This document shows, in pieces, positions 54,948 through 61,804 of a DNA stretch of 64,000 nt. The position numbers and the translations under genes are program-made. The DNA comes from Streptomyces sp. cg36. GTDB taxonomy: Bacteria; Actinomycetota; Actinomycetes; Streptomycetales; Streptomycetaceae. The notes below the pieces were generated by a model that was given only the letters and a program-made list of their open reading frames with translations, made no database searches and was not told the DNA's origin. The stretch lies in assembly GCF_041080675.1 (NCBI RefSeq), contig NZ_CP163520.1, positions 1,922,001 through 1,986,000 of the forward strand, in the 5' to 3' direction. Each line of letters begins with the position of its first letter. The stretch's first letter is position 1.

Positions 54948-55778
54948 CTATCCGGCGGGCGGGGTCTGCCCCGAGCCCGCCGTCCGGCCGGTGTCCGGGG
55001 CGGACGGGCCGGGTCCGGGAGACGTCCCGCCGGTGGCGGGCGGGGACGAGGACGGCGGGGGCGTGGTGCCGCCCGAGGAGCCGGTGCCGCCGCCGGAGCC
55101 GGTGGAGGGGGACGGCGTGGGGGCGGGGGTCGTGCCGCCCGGCCCCGAGGTGCCGCCGGTGGCGGACGTGCCGTCGCCGCCCCGCCCGGGGTCCGGGGAG
55201 CCGGAGGGGCCGCCGTCGGTGTCCCCGGCGGGGGTGCGCCGGTCCTGCCGCTCGGGCTCGGAGTCCTTCTCAAAGGAGCCGCCGCCCCGGCCGCCGCCGG
55301 TACCGCTGACGACCGAGCCGAAGGTGGTGCCGCCCTTGCCGCCGCCGAGCTCGCCGCCGGAGGCCAGTTCGTACGCGGTGATGCCGCCCATGGCCACCGC
55401 GAAGACCACGGCCGCGCCGAGCGCGGAGCGCTTCCAGCCGCGCAGCCGGGAGCCGTGGACGGTGGCCGCGCCGAACTCGCCCTGCCGGACCTCCTCGTAC
55501 GCGGGCAGCCCCGGGCGCTCGCGCCCGACGGACCTGCCCTGGACGGTGGCGTCCCGCAGCTGCTCGCCGGTGCGGCGGAACAGGTGCTGGAAGACGGTGC
55601 CGCCGCAGGTGGCCACGACGCTCACCACTCCGGCGCCGAGGATCGTCCCGTAGACACCGAGCTGGGAGGCGAGCACGGCCGCCGCGACCGCCGCCAGCGC
55701 GCTGCCCGCGACCTGGGGCACGCTCAGATCGAGCCGCTTTTCGTCCAGTTTCGTCCCGGTATCCGGCTTCTCACCCAT
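54948..55778 (-). CDS. Membrane protein with long Pro/Gly/Ser-rich tail
   Basis: A 276-residue protein. Two hydrophobic segments near residues 25-60 are followed by a basic cytoplasmic loop and a membrane segment at about 113-135 (RSALGAAVVFAVAMGGITAY). A tail of about 140 residues consists almost entirely of Gly, Ser, Thr and Pro and is probably extracytoplasmic and disordered. I recognise no family. The coding strand of the tail is GC-extreme and slippage-prone. It converges with the lactone oxidase 4 bases apart. Confidence 0.75.
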   Translation of the reverse strand: MGEKPDTGTKLDEKRLDLSVPQVAGSALAAVAAAVLASQLGVYGTILGAGVVSVVATCGGTVFQHLFRRTGEQLRDATVQGRSVGRERPGLPAYEEVRQGEFGAATVHGSRLRGWKRSALGAAVVFAVAMGGITAYELASGGELGGGKGGTTFGSVVSGTGGGRGGGSFEKDSEPERQDRRTPAGDTDGGPSGSPDPGRGGDGTSATGGTSGPGGTTPAPTPSPSTGSGGGTGSSGGTTPPPSSSPPATGGTSPGPGPSAPDTGRTAGSGQTPPAG

Positions 55779-55873
55779 GTACAGCCTCTGTTCGCCCTTC
55801 TCCGCCTGCTTGTACGTAGTGGGGACCTATGGGCGAAGCGAATAGTTCCGTTTCTGGCGATTCTGTGAAGCAC

Positions 55874-55894
55874 GACACGTACGAAGTACGTGTC
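55874..55894. promoter_or_regulatory. Perfect 9+9 palindrome between membrane-protein gene and sepH
   Basis: GACACGTAC and GTACGTGTC face each other across GAA. This is the cleanest operator-like structure in the window. It lies about 96 bases upstream of the membrane-protein gene and about 380 bases upstream of sepH. The rest of 55779-56276 contains no credible gene. TAACCGTGCCATAA near 56128 is a possible AT-rich promoter element for sepH. Confidence 0.6.
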
Positions 55895-56276
55895 CATGCG
55901 GCGCGCGCGGTTCAACTCCCGCCCCCCGGGAGAAGTTCGGCGGCGCGGCGGTCCACCCAGGTGGCCCGAATGGAGTACTGTGGCGAGCCCTGGGCCTGGT
56001 CTCCCTCATGGGATTCCGGGGCCTGCGGGAGGGGGCCGAAAGCGGCACTCGAACCGGCGGCGCCGCGGCACCGCACGGGCGCCTGCTGCCAGAGCGACCA
56101 CACCGGTCACTCTGCGTTGCAAACAGGTAACCGTGCCATAACGGCGTTCCAGGGCCCATGCCCGACACGCCGGGCAACTCGGCAAGGTTGTGGCAGGCTG
56201 CACCCGGGCAGGCCACACTCGACTAGCGGAAGCAGCGACGCAGGTGACGTCGGCAGGCACCACCCGGGAGGTCCCC

Positions 56277-57314
56277 ATGCCCGAACTGCGTGTCGTGGCC
56301 GTCTCCAACGACGGCACACGACTGGTGCTCAAGGCTGCGGACAGCACGGAGTACACGCTTCCGATCGATGAGCGGCTGCGCGCCGCCGTGCGCAACGACC
56401 GCGCCCGGCTCGGGCAGATCGAGATCGAGGTGGAGAGCCACCTCCGGCCTCGTGACATCCAGGCGCGGATACGGGCCGGAGCCTCGGCCGAGGAGGTCGC
56501 CCAGCTCGCCGGGATCCCCGTCGACCGGGTCCGCCGCTTCGAGGGCCCGGTGCTCGCGGAGCGCGCCTTCATGGCCGAGCGGGCCCGCAAGACCCCCGTG
56601 CGACGCCCCGGCGAGAACACCGGCCCCCAGCTCGGCGAGGCCGTCCAGGAGCGGCTGCTGCTGCGCGGCGCCGACAAGGACAGCGTCCAGTGGGACTCCT
56701 GGCGCCGCGACGACGGCACCTGGGAGGTCCTGCTCGTCTACCGGGTGGCCACCGAGCCGCGCGCCGCGAGCTGGACCTACGACCCGCCGCGCCGGCTGGT
56801 CCAGGCCGTCGACGACGAGGCCCGCTCGCTGATCGGCGAGAGCGACGACACCCCCGAGCCGAGCTTCCCGTTCGTGCCGAGGATCGCCCGGCTGCCCCGG
56901 GACCGGCCGCTCGACCGGGCCCTGGACCGGCAGCTGGAGCGCCCGGCCCCCGTCGCGCCCGAGCCCGTCCCGGACGAGAGCGACTCGCTCACCAGCCTCC
57001 TGGAGGCGGTGCCGAGCTTCCGCGGCGACATGGTGGTGCCCGAGCGCCCGGCCGCGCCGCCGGAGCCCGACACCACCGCGCCCGTCGAGGAGCCCGAGAT
57101 CGAGGAGCCGCCCGCCCCGGCGGCGTCGGCGGGCGCCGGAGCGGCGTACGCGGACGTGCTGATGCCGCGCTCGGTCAGCGGCCACCGCGACCGGCTCACC
57201 GGCACGACGGACCGGCAGGCCGAGGCGGACGGCGTCCGGCCCGGCAGGCGGGCCGCGGTGCCCAGCTGGGACGAGATCGTCTTCGGCACCCGGCGCAAGA
57301 AGCAGCAGGAGTAG
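56277..57314 (+). CDS. sepH: Septation protein SepH
   Basis: A 345-residue cell division protein. The N-terminal DUF3071 domain begins MPELRVVAVSNDGTRLVLKA and contains a helix-turn-helix (DIQARIRAGASAEEVAQLAG, about 60-90). The C-terminal half is Pro/Glu-rich and disordered, ending in a basic RRKKQQE segment. SepH binds FtsZ and promotes Z-ring assembly during Streptomyces sporulation (SCO5855 in S. coelicolor). The ATG follows GGGAGG; the frame upstream to 56190 lacks support. A hairpin ends the gene. Confidence 0.95.
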   Translation: MPELRVVAVSNDGTRLVLKAADSTEYTLPIDERLRAAVRNDRARLGQIEIEVESHLRPRDIQARIRAGASAEEVAQLAGIPVDRVRRFEGPVLAERAFMAERARKTPVRRPGENTGPQLGEAVQERLLLRGADKDSVQWDSWRRDDGTWEVLLVYRVATEPRAASWTYDPPRRLVQAVDDEARSLIGESDDTPEPSFPFVPRIARLPRDRPLDRALDRQLERPAPVAPEPVPDESDSLTSLLEAVPSFRGDMVVPERPAAPPEPDTTAPVEEPEIEEPPAPAASAGAGAAYADVLMPRSVSGHRDRLTGTTDRQAEADGVRPGRRAAVPSWDEIVFGTRRKKQQE

Positions 57315-57355
57315 CGGGGAGCGGCGGCAGCGGAAGCCGCCGCGGACGGACGGGG

Positions 57356-57388
57356 CGAGGGGGCCCGCGCCGGGCGCGGGCCCCCTCG
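57356..57388. terminator. 15-bp hairpin between sepH and sulfurtransferase gene
   Basis: CGAGGGGGCCCGCGC and GCGCGGGCCCCCTCG are perfectly complementary with a 3-base loop. It sits between two convergent genes and can terminate both. Confidence 0.88.
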
Positions 57389-57398
57389 GCGTGCGCGG

Positions 57399-58247
57399 TT
57401 ACTGCGGGTCGGGGCCGGTGGCGACCGGGCGGGACTCGTCGGACGACCACTGCGACCAGGAGCCCGCGTACAGCGCCGCCGGGATGCCCGCGACCTCCAG
57501 GGCCAGCACCTCGTGGGCACCGGAGACCCCGGATCCGCAGTACACGCCGACATCGGCGCCGGACGCCCCCAGCGCCTTGAAGCGGTCCGCGAGGACCTCC
57601 GCGGCCAGGAAGCGGCCGTCGGCGTCCACGTTCTCGGTGGTGGGGGCCGAGACCGCGCCCGGGATGTGCCCGCCGACCCGGTCGATCGGCTCGACCTCGC
57701 CCCGGTAGCGCTCCCCCGCACGGGCGTCCAGGAGCAGTCCGGAGCGGGCCAGCGCCGCGGCCCCGTCCGCGTCCAGCAGGCCCACCGCGCCCGGCTCCGG
57801 CGCGAAGTCGCCCCCGGCCGGGGCCGGGACCTCGCTCGACAGCGGCCCGGTCCACACGGCGAGGCCGCCGTCGAGGACCCGGACGTCCGGGTGCCCCGTC
57901 CAGCGCAGCAGCCACCAGGCGCGTGCCGCGCCCCAGCCCTGCCCGCCGTCGTACACGACCACGGGCGTCCCGGCCGACACCCCGGCCCGGCGCATCACGG
58001 CACCGAACGCGGCCACGTCGGGCAGCGGATGGCGCCCGCCGGAGCCGGGCGGACCGGCCAGCTCCGCGTCGAGGTCGACGAAGACCGCGCCGGGCAGGTG
58101 CCCGGCCGCGTACTCCGCCCGGCCGTCGAAGGGGGCGGCACCGGCCGCCTTGGCGAGGCTGAGCTGCCAGCGGACGTCGAGCAGGACCGGGGGGTGCTCC
58201 CCCGCCAGCTCGGCCGCCAGTTCGGATGCGCTGATGATGGCGTTCAT
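57399..58247 (-). CDS. Sulfurtransferase, 3-mercaptopyruvate type
   Basis: A 282-residue tandem rhodanese. The inactive N-terminal module (about 8-130) precedes a catalytic module whose active-site loop is YCGSGVSG. CGSGV(T/S) is the mercaptopyruvate-sulfurtransferase signature, whereas thiosulfate-specific rhodaneses have CRxGx(R/K). It moves sulfane sulfur from a donor to thiols or cyanide. The ATG at 58247 with GAGG upstream is preferred to 58256 or 58280. It converges on sepH. Confidence 0.9.
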   Translation of the reverse strand: MNAIISASELAAELAGEHPPVLLDVRWQLSLAKAAGAAPFDGRAEYAAGHLPGAVFVDLDAELAGPPGSGGRHPLPDVAAFGAVMRRAGVSAGTPVVVYDGGQGWGAARAWWLLRWTGHPDVRVLDGGLAVWTGPLSSEVPAPAGGDFAPEPGAVGLLDADGAAALARSGLLLDARAGERYRGEVEPIDRVGGHIPGAVSAPTTENVDADGRFLAAEVLADRFKALGASGADVGVYCGSGVSGAHEVLALEVAGIPAALYAGSWSQWSSDESRPVATGPDPQ

Positions 58248-58469
58248 GGGTGCCATCCTCGCGCAGCGCCCCCGCCCCATGAAACGGCGGCGAAACGGAT
58301 GAGAAACGTCAAAGCGGGCATCCTCCTGCGGGAACGCGCCAAAAGCGGCGCGGCCGGGGCGCGCTTCGCCGTCGGTGGTGCAAGCATCTGCGAGGGGGCG
58401 GGCGTCCGGCGCGGCCGCTCGCTCCTTGAGGGCGCGTTCTCACAGCGATGGTCCGAGGAGAGAGTCACG

Positions 58470-59243
58470 ATGTCCCAGGCAGAGACCCGGCGGACGCCCG
58501 GCACACCCTGCTGGGTGAGCCTGATGGTGCACGGCCTGGCTCCCACCCAGGAGTTCTACGCGCAACTGTTCGGCTGGGAGTTCCGGCCCGGTCCCGCCTC
58601 GCTCGGCCCCTACGTACGGGCCCTCCTGGACGGTGCCGAGGTGGCGGGAATCGGCCAGCTCCCGCCGGACCGGCATCTGCCGGTCGCCTGGACCCCCTAT
58701 CTGGCCACCGACGACGCCGACGCCACGGCCGAGGCGATCCGCTGCTGCGGCGGAACGGTCGGCGTCGGACCGCTGGACGCGGGGGACGCGGGACGGCTGG
58801 TGATCGCCTCCGACCCGGAGGGCGCGGTGTTCGGCGCCTGGCAGGCCGAGGCGCACGTGGGCACCGCGGTGGCGGGCGCACCGGGCACCCCGGTCTGGAA
58901 CGAGCTGCTGACCCGGGAGACGACGGCGGTCGGCAAGTTCTACGAGTCGGTGTTCGGCTATGACGCCGAGGCGGTCGTCCCGGCCGACCTCGACCACCTC
59001 ACGCTGCGCCTGGACGGGCGTCCGGTCTGCTCGCTGCGCGGGGTGGGCAACGCCCTGCCGCGCGACCGGGGCCCGCACTGGATGACCTCCTTCGAGGTCG
59101 CCGACACGGACGAGGCGGTCCACCGGGTCACCGAGCTGGGCGGCCATGTCGTGCAGCCGCCCGGACAGGGGCCGAGCGGGCGGGTGGCCACGGTGGCGGA
59201 CCCCGAGGGGGCGGTGTTCACGCTGGTGCGCACCGGCGTGTGA
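58470..59243 (+). CDS. VOC (glyoxalase fold) protein, paralogue
   Basis: A 257-residue protein with two tandem VOC modules, each opening with a PCW/PVW motif (GTPCWVSLMVHG, GTPVWNELLTRE). It has the same architecture as the protein at 20118-20912. Function unknown. The ATG has GAGGAGAG upstream. A very long open frame extends back to 57513 but runs antisense to the sulfurtransferase and is a shadow. It diverges from that gene across 222 bases and converges with thymidine kinase. Confidence 0.87.
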   Translation: MSQAETRRTPGTPCWVSLMVHGLAPTQEFYAQLFGWEFRPGPASLGPYVRALLDGAEVAGIGQLPPDRHLPVAWTPYLATDDADATAEAIRCCGGTVGVGPLDAGDAGRLVIASDPEGAVFGAWQAEAHVGTAVAGAPGTPVWNELLTRETTAVGKFYESVFGYDAEAVVPADLDHLTLRLDGRPVCSLRGVGNALPRDRGPHWMTSFEVADTDEAVHRVTELGGHVVQPPGQGPSGRVATVADPEGAVFTLVRTGV

Positions 59244-59273
59244 CGCGAAGCGCCGCACGCGCGCCCCGGACGG

Positions 59274-59921
59274 CTACGCGTCCACCGGCAGCACATCCGG
59301 CGACAGGGTCGCCGCACGCGCCGCCGCGGCCGTCATCCGGCGCCGGTGGTGACGGCGGCACAGCACCTCGTACCCGATCTCGTCCTCGGACTGGTTGACG
59401 TCCCCGACGACCACCTGCGCACCCTCGACGACCATCTCGCCGCCCCGGGTGCGGGCGTTGTGGGTGGCGCGCGCGCCGCACCAGCAGAGCGCCTCGACCT
59501 GGAGGACCTCGACGCGGTCGGCCAGCTCCACCAGGCGCTGCGAGCCGGGGAAGAGCTTGGAGCGGAAGTCGGTGGTGATGCCGAAGGCGAAGACGTCCAG
59601 GTCCAGGTCGTCGACGACCCGGGCGAGCTGGTCGATCTGCTCCGGCGCGAGGAACTGCGCCTCGTCGGCGATCACGTAGTCGCAGCGCCCGCCCTTGGAG
59701 AGGTGGGCGACCAGGTGCGCGTAGAAGTCGAAGCCCTCGGCCGCCTCCACGGCGTCCGTCACCAGGCCCAGGCGCGAGGACAGCTTGCCCTCGCCCGCCC
59801 GGTCGTCACGGGTGAAGATCATGCCCTGGAGTCCGCGCGCGGAGCGGTTGTGCTCGATCTGAAGAGCGAGGGTGCTCTTTCCGCAGTCCATCGTTCCGGA
59901 GAAGAACACCAGCTCGGGCAT
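59274..59921 (-). CDS. tdk: Thymidine kinase (type II)
   Basis: A 215-residue salvage kinase that phosphorylates thymidine. The P-loop SGTMDCGKST is at residues 8-17 and the Walker B/lasso region is YVIADEAQFL. Zinc-binding cysteines appear as CWCGARATHNAR and the terminal LCRRHH, where the fourth position is histidine-rich instead of the usual cysteine pair. It belongs to the compact human TK1-like class. The gene lies 66 bases downstream of the alkaline-phosphatase-superfamily gene. Confidence 0.88.
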   Translation of the reverse strand: MPELVFFSGTMDCGKSTLALQIEHNRSARGLQGMIFTRDDRAGEGKLSSRLGLVTDAVEAAEGFDFYAHLVAHLSKGGRCDYVIADEAQFLAPEQIDQLARVVDDLDLDVFAFGITTDFRSKLFPGSQRLVELADRVEVLQVEALCWCGARATHNARTRGGEMVVEGAQVVVGDVNQSEDEIGYEVLCRRHHRRRMTAAAARAATLSPDVLPVDA

Positions 59922-59987
59922 GGGAGGGTGACGGCCTTTCGGGTCCGCGCACGCGGGCGCGTACGAATGGGGGAAGTGCGGGAAGGG

Positions 59988-61181
59988 TTACGAGCGTACT
60001 TCGAGCAGGGGGACGAGCTGCTCGACGGGGGTCATCGAGCCGTGCATGCCGACCATGGCGGACTCGTGCGGCTCGTTGCGCGAGGCGGTGATCACCACAT
60101 CGGCACTGGCCGCGGCGACGACGTCGCCGATCCGCCCGTACACCCGCTCGTCGCAGGCGCCCGGCGGGCCGAACCAGCCCGCGGCTATCGCCTCGTCGCG
60201 GCTCGCCACCCAGAACTGCTCGCCGAGCACCTCGCGCCAGACGGCGAGCACATCGGCCTGGGCGCCCGGGACCGCGTAGACGTGCCGGGCCCGGCCCTCG
60301 CCGCCGAGCAGGGCGACGCCCGCGCTCAGCTCCCAGTCCTCGTCGAAGTCGATCCGGGACTCCTCGTCGAACGGGATGTCGATCATGCCGTGGTCCGCGG
60401 TGACGTACAGCGCGGAGCGCGGCGGCAGCTGCTCGGCCAGGCGCTGGACGAGCCGGTCGACGTACATCAGCTGGCCGCGCCAGGCGTCGGAGTCCACGCC
60501 GAAGCGGTGGCCCTTGCCGTCGACCTCGCTGTAGTACGTGTAGACGAGCGAGCGGTCACCGGCGCCCAGCTGCTCGGCGGCGAGGTCCATGCGTTCCTCG
60601 CCGGTCAGCCGGCCGTGGAAGGTGCCGCCGCTGAGCGCGACCTTGGTCAGCGGGGTGTGCTGGAAGGTCGGCGAGGAGACCTGGGCGGTGTGCACCCCGG
60701 CCGCGTCCGCCAGCTGGAAGACCGTGGGGTACGGCTGCCAGGCGTGCGGGTCGGTCCAGGGCTTCCAGCGGAGCTGGTTCATCAGCTCGCCGGTCTCCGG
60801 GTTGCGCGCGGTGTAGCCGGGCAGGCCGTGCGCGGCGGGCGGCAGGCCGGTGCCGACGGACGCCAGCGAGGTGGCGGTGGTGGCGGGGAACCCGGCGGTG
60901 ATGGGGCGGCCGGTGCCGCCGCGCGAGCCGCCGAGCAGCCCGTGCAGATAGGGCGCCTCGTCCGGGTGGGCCTTGATCTGCTCCCAGCCGAGACCGTCGA
61001 TCAGGAACACGCAGTTCCGGTCGGCCGGGGTCAGCTCCAAGATCGCGGCGGCCGTGCCGGGCACGCCCATGCCCGCCGCGAGCGTCGGCAGCAGATCGGC
61101 GAGCGAGCCGCTGCCGTACTCGGGCAGGGGGGCGGTGTCGAGGGCGAGGGGCTCCGGGTCCTGCCAGGCGGGCTGGGCCAT
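59988..61181 (-). CDS. Alkaline-phosphatase-superfamily nucleotide pyrophosphatase/phosphodiesterase
   Basis: A 397-residue metalloenzyme. Metal ligands lie in FLIDGLGW near residue 60, SEVDGKGHRFG, VTADHGM and the terminal GMHGS. The nucleophilic threonine is in FPATTATSLASVGTG. No signal peptide is present, so it appears cytoplasmic, unlike secreted phosphatases. It resembles type I phosphodiesterase/nucleotide pyrophosphatases; the substrate is unknown. Its ATG overlaps the DUF5998 stop by one base (TGATG). Confidence 0.88.
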   Translation of the reverse strand: MAQPAWQDPEPLALDTAPLPEYGSGSLADLLPTLAAGMGVPGTAAAILELTPADRNCVFLIDGLGWEQIKAHPDEAPYLHGLLGGSRGGTGRPITAGFPATTATSLASVGTGLPPAAHGLPGYTARNPETGELMNQLRWKPWTDPHAWQPYPTVFQLADAAGVHTAQVSSPTFQHTPLTKVALSGGTFHGRLTGEERMDLAAEQLGAGDRSLVYTYYSEVDGKGHRFGVDSDAWRGQLMYVDRLVQRLAEQLPPRSALYVTADHGMIDIPFDEESRIDFDEDWELSAGVALLGGEGRARHVYAVPGAQADVLAVWREVLGEQFWVASRDEAIAAGWFGPPGACDERVYGRIGDVVAAASADVVITASRNEPHESAMVGMHGSMTPVEQLVPLLEVRS

Positions 61182-61768
61182 CAGCGGCCGGTCGCCGCGG
61201 TGGCCTCGGAGAGCGCCTGGGCGAAGTCCAGGGTCTGGCGGACGGTGTCCGGCCCGTCCCCGGCCTCGCTGACGCGCAGGCTGAGGTCGTCGGCCGTGGA
61301 GTTGCCGGTGTAGCCGTGGTCGGCGTCGCAGCCCGGGTCGCCGCAGGCGGCGGGCTCCAGGTCGATGCGGGAGACGGCGCCCCAGCCGATGGTCAGCACG
61401 ACCTCGCGGGGCAGGGTGCCCGGGGTGTACGACTCGGGGTTGGCGACCACGCGGCTGACGACCACGGAGGAGATCCGGTCGAGCTTCACGGACTCGGTGG
61501 AGGTCGTCGCGTACGGGGTCGGGGAGCTGGTGTCCGCGTTCTGCTCGTCGGTGTGGCTGACGATGAAACGGTTGTCCGTCAGGACCAGGACGGTGACGTG
61601 GCGGCGGACCTCGTTGGCGTCGAACGTGGTCTCCTGGTGGACCAGGTACGACGCGATGGGCTCACCACCGACGGCGGCCTCCACCGCCTCGGCCACAAGG
61701 GCCGGGTAGTAGCCGCTGCGCTCGATCGCCGCGCGCAGCCCCTGGGTCATCGTGCCGGTCTTCGCCAT
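61181..61768 (-). CDS. DUF5998 family protein
   Basis: A 195-residue actinobacterial protein. MAKTGTMTQGLRAAIERSGY opens it, and a beta-rich central region (VTVLVLTDNRFIVSHTDE) follows. Two cysteines in CGDPGCDADHGY may bind metal. Function unknown; it is conserved upstream of the phosphodiesterase gene, with which it overlaps by one base. I use the ATG at 61768 (AGGA 9 bases upstream) instead of 61777, where AGG abuts the ATG. Confidence 0.85.
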   Translation of the reverse strand: MAKTGTMTQGLRAAIERSGYYPALVAEAVEAAVGGEPIASYLVHQETTFDANEVRRHVTVLVLTDNRFIVSHTDEQNADTSSPTPYATTSTESVKLDRISSVVVSRVVANPESYTPGTLPREVVLTIGWGAVSRIDLEPAACGDPGCDADHGYTGNSTADDLSLRVSEAGDGPDTVRQTLDFAQALSEATAATGR

Positions 61769-61804
61769 GGGCTCCATCCTACGGGGCCTTCGGGCCCGCT
61801 CGTC

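Noticed and set aside
55909..56055. GGTTCAA and (minus strand) GGTTCGA motifs resembling tRNA T-loops
   Set aside because: Flanking bases do not form a 5-base T stem, and no acceptor, D or anticodon arms can be built around them.
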